Source of the DNA: Rhizobiaceae bacterium
GTDB taxonomy: Bacteria > Pseudomonadota > Alphaproteobacteria > Rhizobiales > Rhizobiaceae
Assembly: GCA_028279875.1 (NCBI GenBank)
Contig: JANQMU010000013.1
Span: forward strand, 1 to 64,000
Reading direction: 5' to 3'
DNA: 64,000 nt
Shown here: one piece after another, positions 1-8,742 of the stretch
Position numbering within the stretch: position 1 is the stretch's first letter
Layout of the letters: each line of letters opens with the position of its first letter
The notes under the pieces: model-generated
Database searches by the model: none
The model's input: only the letters and a program-made list of their open reading frames with translations
What the model was told of the DNA's origin: nothing
Translations under genes and position numbers: made by a program

Positions 1-4
1 TCCC

Positions 5-1132
5 ATGCATCGTGAACTGTCACCATCTCTAAGAGGCCGTCTTGAAAGTCCTCGGTTGAGGATTGGCGTGCGATTTTTTCCCTCTCGGGCGGCGGCGAAC
101 GCAGTCGATGCCGGTGGCATCGGCGAGGATCGGCAACAAAGCGAAGGGGAAAAAGCGCCGCCAAGCCGACCTGGCGGACTTTTAAGACGGGCTCTAAGAG
201 CAAAACCCGGTCAGAAGCGGCGGTCGGGGTTCATTACGCACGGTGACAAGGCTGCTGGATTCGCACTGTGTCTCTTTCTCGCGTGTTCGTCAGGCACGGC
301 CTTAGCCTCGGATGGTTTTCAGGAGGGATCGTTCGGTGACGCGGCGCCCGCACCGGCGGCCCAGGGAACAGTTCCGGAAAGTGACGATGGGTTCGGAGGA
401 TCCTTTGGGGAAGACACCGTCGCCATAGCGCCGGAACCTGGGCAAGCGATCACCCCGCCAGCGCAAAGCGACGATGGTTTCATCGATGAGGGCAATATTG
501 AAACCCCGCGAGACGTTGGCCAGCCTGCTCAGCCGGAACATACTTCCCCACCTGAAAGCGAAATCGTCATTCGTCCGCCTCATGCCCAGCCGCCAGTAGA
601 ATCGCCGCCTCCGCCTGAGACAACCGCACAGCCTGAAGAAACAGGCCCGGCCCAAGGGCCCGGTATTGATCCAGGCATCCTGGCTTTCGAGACCAGAGAC
701 TTTGGCGTACCGCCCACCGACAGGCTGCGCTCTTCGAATTTTCATGCTCCGACACCGACAAGCATTCCCGGCGGCCAATTGGTCACCACAGGTCAACTGG
801 CGGCGGCCCTTCAAAACGGGCAGAAACTTATCATTATCGATGTGCTGGGCGCGGAATACACCTTGCCCAATGCGCTGAGCGCGCCGGCAATGGCCAACCC
901 AGGCAACTACAGGGATCGCATTCAGCAGCAAACCAATCAATGGTTGGGCCAAATAACGGGAAACAACCCTCAGATCCCCATTATCCTGGCCTGCTCGGAC
1001 CCTTTTTGCTGGTTGAGTTATAATGCAAGCCTTCGCGCAATCGCGGCAGGTTATAAGAACGTCTATTGGTACCGCGGTGGGCATCAGGCTTGGAACATGG
1101 CCGGTCTGCCCTTCTCTTCATCGGGTTTCTAG
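5..1132 (+). CDS. Exported protein with C-terminal rhodanese-like CXXCW-type domain
   Basis: The last ~130 residues form a rhodanese-like fold: a 'KLIIIDVLG' strand, a double-cysteine loop 'CSDPFCW', then 'GYKNVYWYRGGHQAW'. This resembles the 'PQQ-dependent catabolism-associated CXXCW' rhodanese family, but the spacing here is C-x4-CW. A hydrophobic stretch near residue 85 ending 'TALA' looks like a signal peptide, so the protein is probably periplasmic. The next ~140 residues are Pro/Glu-rich and low-complexity, with imperfect 'DDGF..GSFGED' repeats. The start is doubtful: an exported protein should begin near base 230, but the only in-frame ATG, TTG or GTG codons lie at 5, 56 and 68. The true start could be an ATT near 233, lie before the window, or be hidden by a frameshift. 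Substrate unknown. Confidence 0.65.
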   Translation: MHRELSPSLRGRLESPRLRIGVRFFPSRAAANAVDAGGIGEDRQQSEGEKAPPSRPGGLLRRALRAKPGQKRRSGFITHGDKAAGFALCLFLACSSGTALASDGFQEGSFGDAAPAPAAQGTVPESDDGFGGSFGEDTVAIAPEPGQAITPPAQSDDGFIDEGNIETPRDVGQPAQPEHTSPPESEIVIRPPHAQPPVESPPPPETTAQPEETGPAQGPGIDPGILAFETRDFGVPPTDRLRSSNFHAPTPTSIPGGQLVTTGQLAAALQNGQKLIIIDVLGAEYTLPNALSAPAMANPGNYRDRIQQQTNQWLGQITGNNPQIPIILACSDPFCWLSYNASLRAIAAGYKNVYWYRGGHQAWNMAGLPFSSSGF

Positions 1133-1265
1133 GCTTTGGTGACCATATAGAGTATCGGTTCGCACCCGCAGCGAATGACCACAATGCCCATGAACAACAC
1201 AGGCGTACCCCGGACAACCAGTCGAAATTCGGCGTCACATGGCGCGTTGGTGGAAAACGCCCGGT

Positions 1266-1610
1266 TCAGTCCAGAACCCGGAACCTGACACCTTCGGAGC
1301 TGACATATTGGTTGGTCCCGAGCCGGCGAAAGCTGACGCAGCTGGTGCCTTTCGCCGGACCGCTTGGAAAGGTCGAACAAATCGTGTTTCCGCGCGCCTG
1401 CCATGTGCCGTTGACGGAACCGAGCAGGGCCCTGGCGGACACCACGCCGTCGGACCTGTAGCGCATGGTGACCCTCATTCCGAAGCGGCGCGTGACAATG
1501 GTCTTGTCCAACATCTCGGCTTGTATCTGTTCAGCGGTGAGAGTCCCGGCCTGGGCGGATAGCGGAGCGGTCGTCAAAACCAGAAGGGCAATCCAGACGT
1601 GTCTTTTCAT
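1266..1610 (-). CDS. Small secreted protein of unknown function
   Basis: A 114-residue protein with a clear Sec signal peptide (Lys-Arg N-terminus, hydrophobic 'IALLVLTTAPLS', cleavage near AQA-G). The mature ~90 residues hold two cysteines ('TICSTF' and 'TSCVSF') that could form a disulfide. The segment 'LTAEQIQAEMLDKTIVTRRFGM' resembles small alphaproteobacterial periplasmic proteins in which a 'lTa.ei...l.gkt' motif is followed by a beta-rich body; I cannot place it in a named family. It converges with the rhodanese-like gene and has its own promoter space upstream (1611-1718). Its reality is supported by the signal peptide and start; its function is not known. Confidence 0.6.
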   Translation of the reverse strand: MKRHVWIALLVLTTAPLSAQAGTLTAEQIQAEMLDKTIVTRRFGMRVTMRYRSDGVVSARALLGSVNGTWQARGNTICSTFPSGPAKGTSCVSFRRLGTNQYVSSEGVRFRVLD

Positions 1611-1718
1611 GGTCCCGGGTATTCATCACCGGCGCGATCCCATACCGAACGCCGCAGTCGCCTTCCGAGGTAGGGCTGACCTTGATCACGTCAAGCTGCG
1701 GCGTTGATGGCAACGGGT

Positions 1719-3212
1719 TCACGCGAGCCGATCCAGATCGTCATAGAACTCCTGCGATGTCTCGTAGAGGCGTGTATAGATCGGCATCATCCGGTCGTAG
1801 GTTTCCGCCCATTCCGGATCGGGTGCGACTTCGCCGGCGAACCGGATCATCCGGCTGGCGGCCGTGTCGAGATCCGGTGCATCGCCGGTGCTGGTCGCCA
1901 TCAGCATCGCCGCACCGATGACACCGCATTCAAGCTCCTCGGGCACCAGATAGGGCACGCCGTACATGCTCGCCTTTATCTTCAGCCAAAGCGCGTTCTT
2001 CGCCCCGCCCGACGCGGCGACGATCCGCTCGGGTCGGCGTTTTCCGGCCGGTCGCAGGTCGAGGACACGCCGGACTGAAAAGGCGACGCCCTCGAGCACG
2101 GAGCGATGCAGGTCCGGCAGTCTGTGGCCGGCAGTGAGGCCGAAAAACTGCGCCCGCGAATTGGGATGCGCGGCGAAACGTTCACCGGAAAGATAAGGCA
2201 GGAAGAACAGACCCTGTGATCCCACCTCAGCGCGGGCGGCGTCCTCCGTCACCTCGGCATAGCTGCGGGCGTTTTCGTGAAAGGCCCGGCGCGCCCAGCG
2301 GACAGCGTCGCCGCCGGCATCGAGCAGCGTCATCGCTCCCCAGACACCGTTCGCGGACAAGACGTTCGAGACCGCCGGATCGAGCACCGGGTCCTCATGC
2401 ATCAGCGTGATGATGGTCGACGTGCCGGTCACATCCGAACCCATGCCCGCTTGCAGGACTCCTGACCCGATCAACGCCATCGGATAGTCGCCGGCGCCGA
2501 CCAGCACCGGCAATCCCTCGGGCAGGCCGATCTCGGTCGCGACAGCGGGCAAAAGGCCGCCCAGAACATCACCGGGCTGATGAAGCGGCGGAAGAATGCG
2601 GCGAGGAACGCCCGTTAGGTCGCACAGCGTGTCGGACCAGGAGCGGCTGCGCCAGTCCATCAGGAAGCTCAGGGATGCTTCGGTAATGTCCTGGGCGCGA
2701 ACGCCGGTCAGCCGGAAATTGATCCAGTCCTTCGGCATCAAAAGCGTCGTGCTGCGCGCCAGCGCTTCCCGGTCATTGTTGTCGATCCATGCGATCTTGA
2801 ACGCCGGCCAGGCGGGCGACGGCAGATTGGCCGCCAAGTCGAGCGAGCGCGCCGCCGGCACCACCGCAGTGAACGCCTCGACCTGCGGCCCGGGGCGTTT
2901 GTCGTTCCACAGAAGCGCTGCCTCCCGGGTCAGCTTGCCGTCATCGTCGATGAGCACCGAGCCGTGCATCTGCCCGCAGGCGCAGATCGCGGCCACGCGG
3001 CGCCCGGCGTCGTCGATCTTGCTCAGGACGGTCCGCATGGTCTCGACGGTCCCGGACCACCAATCAGCCGGGCGCTGCTCGGACCAGCCGAAACGCGGGA
3101 CGATCTGCTCATGCTCCTCGTGGCTGAAAGCGACGATGCGGCCCGATCGGTCGACGAGTGCCGAGCGCAGCCCGCCCGTTCCCACATCCACCGCAAGGTA
3201 GAGATCGCGCAT
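1719..3212 (-). CDS. FGGY-family carbohydrate kinase (xylulokinase-like)
   Basis: A 497-residue FGGY sugar kinase, of normal length, that should phosphorylate the sugar or polyol imported by the adjacent ABC transporter. The N-terminal ATPase-fold signature is 'AVDVGTGGLRSAL', and the catalytic-base motif is 'GAGDYPMALIGSG' near residue 240. The C-terminal FGGY domain has 'SGGAKNALWLKIKASMYG' near residue 405. I start at 3212 (MRDLYLAVDVG) because the longer reading frame upstream overlaps the ATPase gene and has no kinase homology. It is the last gene of a five-gene minus-strand operon, 2 bases after the ATPase stop. Xylulokinase-like is a family statement; the real substrate is unknown, and the divergent operon does not look like a xylose pathway. 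Confidence 0.85.
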   Translation of the reverse strand: MRDLYLAVDVGTGGLRSALVDRSGRIVAFSHEEHEQIVPRFGWSEQRPADWWSGTVETMRTVLSKIDDAGRRVAAICACGQMHGSVLIDDDGKLTREAALLWNDKRPGPQVEAFTAVVPAARSLDLAANLPSPAWPAFKIAWIDNNDREALARSTTLLMPKDWINFRLTGVRAQDITEASLSFLMDWRSRSWSDTLCDLTGVPRRILPPLHQPGDVLGGLLPAVATEIGLPEGLPVLVGAGDYPMALIGSGVLQAGMGSDVTGTSTIITLMHEDPVLDPAVSNVLSANGVWGAMTLLDAGGDAVRWARRAFHENARSYAEVTEDAARAEVGSQGLFFLPYLSGERFAAHPNSRAQFFGLTAGHRLPDLHRSVLEGVAFSVRRVLDLRPAGKRRPERIVAASGGAKNALWLKIKASMYGVPYLVPEELECGVIGAAMLMATSTGDAPDLDTAASRMIRFAGEVAPDPEWAETYDRMMPIYTRLYETSQEFYDDLDRLA

Positions 3213-3214
3213 GG

Positions 3215-4288
3215 TCAAAGCCGCAGTCCGGTTTCGGGATCGAAGAAATGCGCCTGGCGCAGATCGGCCTGGACGGTGCAGGGCCGGCCCGGCTCGGCGG
3301 CAAAGCGCGGCTGCACCTGGGCGACGATTTTTTGACCCTCCAGCGTGCCCAGAACCAGCGTGTGACCACCGAGCGGCTCGAGCGTTCTGCATTCGAAGGT
3401 CAGGGGCACCGGGTGATCACCGCCATCCATATGTTCGGGCCTGATTCCCATGACAATCTGGTCACGGGACCCGAGCCGGTCGGCCGTGTCACGCGGCAAA
3501 GGCAGGCGTTGATCGCCAAGCAGGACCGCGCCTTCGCGTGTCGCCACGTCGAAGAAGCTCATGGCGGGCGAGCCGATGAAATTGGCAACGAAGCGGTTCG
3601 CCGGCTCTTCATAGAGCGTGATCGGCGCGGCAACCTGCTCGATGACGCCATTATTCATCACCACGACACGGTCAGCCATCGTCATCGCTTCGACCTGGTC
3701 GTGTGTGACATAGACCGTCGTCGTGCCAAGCCGCCGCTGCAGGAGTTTGATCTCGGTGCGCATCTCGACGCGGAGCTTGGCGTCGAGGTTTGAAAGCGGC
3801 TCGTCAAACAGGAACACCTCGGGCTTGCGCACCAGCGCGCGGCCGATGGCGACGCGCTGACGCTGGCCGCCCGACAGGTTCTTCGGCTTGCGGTCGAGAT
3901 AGGGCTCGAGACCCAGAACGGCCGCCGCCTCGTTCACCCGGGCCTCGATCTCGGCTTTGGGGCTTCCGTGAACCTTCATCGCATAGCCGATATTATCGCG
4001 CACCGACATGTGCGGGTAGAGCGCATAGTTCTGAAACACCATGGCGCAATTGCGCTGCCCCGGACGCATATGGGTGACATCCTGCCCGGCAATGCAGATC
4101 GTTCCGCCCGAAACGGATTCGAGCCCGGCGAGCATCCTGAGCGTTGTGGTCTTGCCGCAGCCGGAGGGACCAACGAGCACGATGAACTCGCCCTTCTCGA
4201 TTGACAGGTCCAGGGTCGGGATGACTTCGACATCACCGAATGACTTTGTGATTGACCTGAAATCCACATGCGGTTGAGGCGCGACCAT
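3215..4288 (-). CDS. Sugar ABC transporter ATP-binding protein (MalK/UgpC type)
   Basis: A 357-residue ATPase of the CUT1 importer class, energising sugar uptake with the permeases at 5831-7731. Walker A is 'GPSGCGKTTTLR', the Q-loop 'MVFQNYALYPHMSV', the ABC signature 'LSGGQRQRVAIGRAL', and Walker B 'VFLFDEPLSNLDAKLR', followed by the H-loop 'YVTHDQVEAM'. Residues ~235-357 form the MalK-type regulatory domain with TOBE strands ('MGIRPEHM'). The start at 4288 gives the usual MalK N-terminus; the upstream extension is unrelated. It lies 74 bases after the binding-protein gene and 2 bases before the kinase. A housekeeping part of the importer; substrate not readable from sequence. Confidence 0.93.
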   Translation of the reverse strand: MVAPQPHVDFRSITKSFGDVEVIPTLDLSIEKGEFIVLVGPSGCGKTTTLRMLAGLESVSGGTICIAGQDVTHMRPGQRNCAMVFQNYALYPHMSVRDNIGYAMKVHGSPKAEIEARVNEAAAVLGLEPYLDRKPKNLSGGQRQRVAIGRALVRKPEVFLFDEPLSNLDAKLRVEMRTEIKLLQRRLGTTTVYVTHDQVEAMTMADRVVVMNNGVIEQVAAPITLYEEPANRFVANFIGSPAMSFFDVATREGAVLLGDQRLPLPRDTADRLGSRDQIVMGIRPEHMDGGDHPVPLTFECRTLEPLGGHTLVLGTLEGQKIVAQVQPRFAAEPGRPCTVQADLRQAHFFDPETGLRL

Positions 4289-4362
4289 GGGCTGGTGGTG
4301 TCCCGAATTCGACAGATGGACGGCGGCCCCGGAAACAAGGTTACCGGGACCGCCCGTATGGA

Positions 4363-5802
4363 TTAGTTGAGCGGCGGCAAGCCCATCGAGGCACGATAGG
4401 CGGCCAGTTGGCTGTCCCGACCGAACTCGTCGGTCAGCTTGTTCCACTCGGCCGCAATCGCATCGAGCGCGGCCTGCGGCTCCACCTCGCCTGCGAGTGC
4501 CTTGGACAGTTCGATCTCCAGCACTTCGGTATAGGAGAAGAAGCCGGGCAGGCGCAAGTCGAGTGCCACGTTCGGGCTGTCCAGCGATCCGCGCTGTGCC
4601 CCCAGATAGCTTTCGGCCTCGGCCGGCGAGAAGATCGCGGACCAGTTGTCGAGATTCTCGTAATGGCTCAAACGATAGGGGTTCACGCCCGTATTGGCGG
4701 TGACGATCGCCTGGCCCGAGACTTCAGGGCTCGTCGCTTCGGCCACGAACGACCAGGCTGCTTCGGCGTTCTCGCTGTCCGCGGGTACGGCGAGCTGCCA
4801 GCCGCCAAAGGCCAGGAACGGCGAGGCCACCGGCTCGTCGAACCGGTCCCAGTCACCCGTCTGCGAGTTCCAGATTTCGGTCGATCCGGGCAGTATAGCG
4901 GTGCGCACATTGCCCTTGATCGCGCCTTCCGTCGCGCCAAGCACGCCTGAATCCGCCCAGTCGATATTCATCGCCACCGTACCGCCGGCGTAGAGCGGAC
5001 GCACATCACCCGAACCGTTGTTGAGCGCGCCCGGCGGGTTGAAGTCGAGGCCTTTCTTGTATTCCTCGAGTGCCCGCAGCCAACCGGGATTGTTGATCTG
5101 CGCATCCATGGTCTCCGGATCGAAGAACATCGCACCGGGCGTGTTCGGATTGTTGGTGTAACTCGCCGCGTGGCTGAAGAAATACCAGAACTGCTGGCCT
5201 CCACGCTTATAGGCCTCCGCGGTACCGTAATCGACCGCGTCCGACCCGGTGAAGAATTCCGCGACATCGTAATATTGCGGCCATGTCGCCGGCGCCGCCA
5301 GTTCGTAGCCGTACCGGTCCTTGAACGCCGACTTGTTTGCCGGGTCCTCGAAAAGATCGGCGCGATAGTTGAGCATATGCATGTCGCCGTCCATCGTGGC
5401 CGACTTGATCTCGCCACCCCAGGACATGAGGCGCTCGCGATAGACCGGGTGGATGTCGTCCCAGGACGGGCCCGACTGCATCTTCGCCGGCATCGTCGAC
5501 AGGTACGGTGCAAAATCCGGCACCCATGCCGGAATGAAGCCGATGACGTCGAAATCACCGGTCCCCTGGCTCATCGCCGTCAGAAACTTCGGATAAAGCT
5601 CGGAGAACGGAAACTCGACGATGTCCACCTCGCCGCAGGTCTTGGCCGACCAGCTGTCGGCCGCCGTCTTGAGCGCCGAGGCAATGAACGGGCCGTTCTG
5701 CGTCGACACCGTCAATGTCACGCCGGAATAGTCGGGGTCGCATTGCGCATGCGCCAAGCCGGCGATCGGCAGCAGCGCGGTTGCAAGAAGCAGTTTTCTC
5801 AT
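4363..5802 (-). CDS. Sugar ABC transporter substrate-binding protein
   Basis: A 479-residue periplasmic binding protein of the family-1 extracellular solute-binding type (MalE-like), somewhat long for the class. It has a clean signal peptide (MRKLLLATALLPIAGLAHAQ). The mature part begins 'TLTVSTQNGPFIASAL' and includes the typical 'FDVIGFIPAWVPDFAPYL' and 'NTGVNPYR' segments. An AGGAGG-like ribosome site (reverse of 'tttcctcct') lies just before the ATG. It sits between the permease pair and the ATPase gene, the standard CUT1 order. The ligand is unknown; the presence of an FGGY kinase and a phosphosugar isomerase suggests a neutral sugar or polyol rather than a sugar acid. Confidence 0.9.
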   Translation of the reverse strand: MRKLLLATALLPIAGLAHAQCDPDYSGVTLTVSTQNGPFIASALKTAADSWSAKTCGEVDIVEFPFSELYPKFLTAMSQGTGDFDVIGFIPAWVPDFAPYLSTMPAKMQSGPSWDDIHPVYRERLMSWGGEIKSATMDGDMHMLNYRADLFEDPANKSAFKDRYGYELAAPATWPQYYDVAEFFTGSDAVDYGTAEAYKRGGQQFWYFFSHAASYTNNPNTPGAMFFDPETMDAQINNPGWLRALEEYKKGLDFNPPGALNNGSGDVRPLYAGGTVAMNIDWADSGVLGATEGAIKGNVRTAILPGSTEIWNSQTGDWDRFDEPVASPFLAFGGWQLAVPADSENAEAAWSFVAEATSPEVSGQAIVTANTGVNPYRLSHYENLDNWSAIFSPAEAESYLGAQRGSLDSPNVALDLRLPGFFSYTEVLEIELSKALAGEVEPQAALDAIAAEWNKLTDEFGRDSQLAAYRASMGLPPLN

Positions 5803-5830
5803 CTCTCTTTTCCTCCTGAAAACAGACCGG

Positions 5831-6847
5831 TCACTTGATGGACCCGGCCAGAAACCCCGAGCGCATCATGCGCCCGAGAAAAACGGCGACCACGATCATC
5901 GGCACGATGGAGATCAGCGCAGCCACGGAGATTGCCCACCATTCATCGCCCCGGCTGGAATTCTGCCCGGCCATGAGGATGGGAAGCGTCTGCCACTTCG
6001 ACGATGTCAGAAGCAGAGCAAACAGGAACTCGTTCCAGATGAAGGCCAGGATGATCATCGCCGTGGCGACCAGGCCCGGCAGGGACATCGGCAACACGAT
6101 CTGGAAGAAGATGCGCATACGGCCGATATCGTCGACCATCGCCGCCTCCTCGACCTCGATCGGAACATTCTCGAAGAAGTCGCGCATCAGCCAGACGGCA
6201 AATGGCAGCCCGAAAGCGGTATAGGCGAGCACGAGACCCGGGAAACTGTCGAGCATCCTGACCCCGACCTTGTTCATTTCCGAATAGAGCAGAAACAGCG
6301 CGAACGCAGAGACGATCGGCGGGAACATGCGTTGAGAGACGAACCAGAAGGTGACATCGTTGTTTTTCAAGACCGGTCCGGGCAGATTGAGGCCGTTGGC
6401 CCAGACCGCCAGCGGCAACGCCACCAGAAGCACCAGCACAAGCGCATAGGGCACCCGTATTGCGAGGCCGTGATTGAGAAGGACAAAGCCGCCGATTGCG
6501 GTCGCCGCGAACAGGGCACCCGCCAGAAGCCGAATGCGGAACTGAAAGCGGACCAGCGCATAGGCCGCCATCGCGCCCAGGAAGACGGCCAGCGCGGTGG
6601 CCGTGATCGAAACCAACACCGAGCTCAGGATCGGTCCGGCGAAATCGCCGCGCACCCCCGAGAGCGCATCCCGAAAGGCCTGCAAGGTCGGCTGAAAATC
6701 GATGAACGGCAGATAGGTTGCGCCCTGACTGACCGCGAGCGGTGGCTTGAAGGCGGTCACCAGAACCCACCAGAGCGGAAAGACGCAGAAAAACAGCCAG
6801 ATCAACGCCAAGGCCAGGCCCAGCTGCCGGTAGCCTTTGCTGTCCAT
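5831..6847 (-). CDS. Sugar ABC transporter permease (MalG type)
   Basis: A 338-residue inner-membrane permease with about eight predicted membrane segments; typical MalG-like proteins are nearer 280. The extra length lies between the first and later helices (about residues 80-150). The permease 'EAA' loop that docks on the ATPase is visible as 'EEAAMVDDIGRMRIFFQIVLP'. The ATG at 6847 overlaps the TGA of the upstream permease by one base (TGATG), so translation is probably coupled. A GTG one codon earlier is the alternative start. It pairs with the next permease to form the channel. Confidence 0.9.
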   Translation of the reverse strand: MDSKGYRQLGLALALIWLFFCVFPLWWVLVTAFKPPLAVSQGATYLPFIDFQPTLQAFRDALSGVRGDFAGPILSSVLVSITATALAVFLGAMAAYALVRFQFRIRLLAGALFAATAIGGFVLLNHGLAIRVPYALVLVLLVALPLAVWANGLNLPGPVLKNNDVTFWFVSQRMFPPIVSAFALFLLYSEMNKVGVRMLDSFPGLVLAYTAFGLPFAVWLMRDFFENVPIEVEEAAMVDDIGRMRIFFQIVLPMSLPGLVATAMIILAFIWNEFLFALLLTSSKWQTLPILMAGQNSSRGDEWWAISVAALISIVPMIVVAVFLGRMMRSGFLAGSIK

Positions 6848-7731
6848 CACCGATACCTCCGCATCATCCGCTGGGCGGCGGCGAGGTAAATCGTGCCGAA
6901 GACGATCACGACGATCAGGAAGAGGAAGCTCAGCGCCGACGTCATGCCGATATTGAACTTCTTGAACCCCTCATTATAGGCGAACAGCGTCAGCGTTTCG
7001 GTTGCCGTGCCCGGCCCGCCGCCAGTCAGAACGAAGACCGTGTCGATGATCTTGAAGCCTTCGATCAGCCGGATGAGGATCACCGCGACCGACAGCGGCA
7101 AGAGCATCGGAAACGTGATGTCGCAGAACCGCCGCCAGGCCGAGATGTTGTCCACCCGCGCCGCTTCGAAGACCTCGGCCGGAAGCCCCTGCAGGCCCGC
7201 CAACATCAGCAGGACGACAAAAGGCGTCCACTGCCAGACCTCGACGGTGATCAAGGTGGCGACCGCCAGCGTCGAATTGGTCAGGAACGGGATGTTCTCC
7301 AGCCCGAAAAGCGTGAAGAATTCGTTGACCGGTCCGAGAACCGGGTGGAACAGCATCCTGGCGATGAGCGCGACGCTGACCGGCGCAAGAAACATCGGCA
7401 GGAGAAAAGCCACGCGGTAGAGCGTTGCCCCGGGCACATTGTGATGCAGCGCAAGGGCGAGAGCGAAGCCCAGCACATATTGAAGGGCGACCGAAACGAA
7501 AACGATCACTGCGGTCACCTGGATCGAACCCCAGAACCGGGCGGATGCCAGGATCTCGGCATAATTGTCGAGCCCCACGAATCGCGGTGGCGTCGGCGGG
7601 ACGATGCGCATCGACTGGAACGACACGACAAGCGCGTAGATCAGCGGAAACAGCGTGACGAGGAGCACGACCAGGAAAGCGGGCCATATGAAGGCATATT
7701 TGACCCCGTCTTGACCGAAACTGTGTCTCAT
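6847..7731 (-). CDS. Sugar ABC transporter permease (MalF type), first gene of the importer operon
   Basis: A 294-residue permease with six hydrophobic segments and an EAA loop, 'EVFEAARVDNISAWRRFCDITFP', which contacts the ATPase. I start at 7731 (MRHSFGQDG), preceded by a GGAGGAG-type site; the longer frame upstream runs through the regulatory region and its operator. This makes it the promoter-proximal gene of permease-permease-binding protein-ATPase-kinase. The promoter region carries a TGTAG-N5-CTACA palindrome about 60 bases upstream of the start, shared with the divergent operon. Confidence 0.9.
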   Translation of the reverse strand: MRHSFGQDGVKYAFIWPAFLVVLLVTLFPLIYALVVSFQSMRIVPPTPPRFVGLDNYAEILASARFWGSIQVTAVIVFVSVALQYVLGFALALALHHNVPGATLYRVAFLLPMFLAPVSVALIARMLFHPVLGPVNEFFTLFGLENIPFLTNSTLAVATLITVEVWQWTPFVVLLMLAGLQGLPAEVFEAARVDNISAWRRFCDITFPMLLPLSVAVILIRLIEGFKIIDTVFVLTGGGPGTATETLTLFAYNEGFKKFNIGMTSALSFLFLIVVIVFGTIYLAAAQRMMRRYR

Positions 7732-7789
7732 GCCTCCTCCCTTATCCGCCACACACTGACGCACGAACAGGGGCGGGTCAATGAAAAAA

Positions 7790-7804
7790 TGTAGCTTAAC
7801 TACA
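7790..7804. promoter_or_regulatory. HexR-type operator, importer side
   Basis: TGTAGCTTAACTACA: perfect TGTAG/CTACA half-sites with a 5-base AT-rich spacer. This matches the operator described for HexR of the RpiR family (TGTARTWWWAYTACA) except at the sixth base. It lies 59 bases upstream of the permease start at 7731. Confidence 0.75.
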
Positions 7805-8073
7805 AATTCCTTCTCAAATCTGATCAGATCAACATCGTGCCGCAGTCCAATCCACAGACCCGAGGCAACATGCAGGACCGCACGGTTACGGCTCAACAAA
7901 TCAGGCTGCTCGGAAAATTCACCAATATTTTTAATGATTTAATTTCCGAATATTCATTGCCGATTCAGGTGACGTGCATCGTTGACCCGATTCGACCGAC
8001 ACATCGACAATCATTTTGTGAATGCGAAATGCAATCAGACAAACCAATTGTGGTTGTACGAATTTCAAATTTA

Positions 8074-8088
8074 TGTAGTCTAACTACA
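8074..8088. promoter_or_regulatory. HexR-type operator, catabolic side
   Basis: TGTAGTCTAACTACA, with the same TGTAG-N5-CTACA arms as the site at 7790-7804. It ends 19 bases before the ATG of the isomerase gene, a position suited to repression. The HexR-like gene at the end of this operon is the obvious candidate binder. Confidence 0.75.
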
Positions 8089-8107
8089 TTTAGTGGGGAG
8101 GCACAGC

Positions 8108-8728
8108 ATGCACCAGAAACCGACCGCGCATCGAATAGACCCGCAAACGGGCGATATGAGCGGAGCGACGGGCGTCTACGAAAAACGGCTCGCCGACCTG
8201 CGTGAACTCTACGCGGATCAGGACGCCTTCACCCGTGCCGTGAAGACCGAATCGGATCGGATCGTTTACCGCGTCTTCGACACGCAACCGCAACAGAAGA
8301 GTGGCGACCTGATCTTCGGTGCGACGTTCATGATGCCGGGACGTATCGGCGACGAGTTCTTCATGACGCGCGGCCATATCCACGCCCGCGCCAACCGTCC
8401 GGAAACCTATTACGGCGAAAGCGGATCGGGCGTGATGCAGATGGAGAGCCCCGAGGGCGAAACGCAACTCATCGAGATTTCGACGCGGGTGCTGGTTTAT
8501 GTGCCACCGATGTGGATACACCGATCGATCAATGTCGGAGACAGTCCGCTGGTGATGAGCTTCTGTTATCCCAGTGACGCGGGTCAGGATTACGACATCA
8601 TTGCCCGATCCGGAGGCATGGCCAAACGGATCATCGCCGCCGACGACGGCTGGACCGCGGTGGACAATCTGTCTTATCGGCCGCGCAGCGCGGAGGATAT
8701 CGCCCGCGTCCACGCCACCGCCAACTGA
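8108..8728 (+). CDS. Cupin-type phosphosugar isomerase (glucose-6-phosphate isomerase family)
   Basis: A 206-residue protein of the metal-dependent cupin phosphoglucose isomerase family, otherwise best known from archaea and a few bacteria. The metal ligands are visible: 'RGHIHARANRPETYYG' supplies His-x-His and Glu, and 'PPMWIHRSIN' supplies the later His. The start at 8108 (MHQKPT) has GGGGAGG 8 bases before it; a GTG five codons earlier overlaps the ribosome site and is rejected. First gene of the rightward operon. Its job is probably aldose-ketose isomerisation of the phosphorylated imported sugar. Since alphaproteobacteria usually carry a classical Pgi, a substrate other than glucose 6-phosphate is likely (inference). 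Confidence 0.85.
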   Translation: MHQKPTAHRIDPQTGDMSGATGVYEKRLADLRELYADQDAFTRAVKTESDRIVYRVFDTQPQQKSGDLIFGATFMMPGRIGDEFFMTRGHIHARANRPETYYGESGSGVMQMESPEGETQLIEISTRVLVYVPPMWIHRSINVGDSPLVMSFCYPSDAGQDYDIIARSGGMAKRIIAADDGWTAVDNLSYRPRSAEDIARVHATAN

Positions 8729-8742
8729 ACGGAGGCTGCAGC

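Larger units (their letters stand above)
7732..8107. promoter_or_regulatory. Divergent promoter region of the sugar locus
   Basis: A 376-base gene-free stretch between the importer operon (leftward) and the catabolic operon (rightward). It is clearly more AT-rich than its surroundings, particularly around 7910-8090. It holds two copies of a 15-base palindrome, one near each divergent start, and a GGGGAGG ribosome site at its right end. A short open frame crossing it has no recognisable protein content. Confidence 0.75.

Noticed and set aside
7837-8205. 123-codon frame through the divergent promoter
   Set aside because: It crosses the operator, the ribosome site and the isomerase start, and has no recognisable content.
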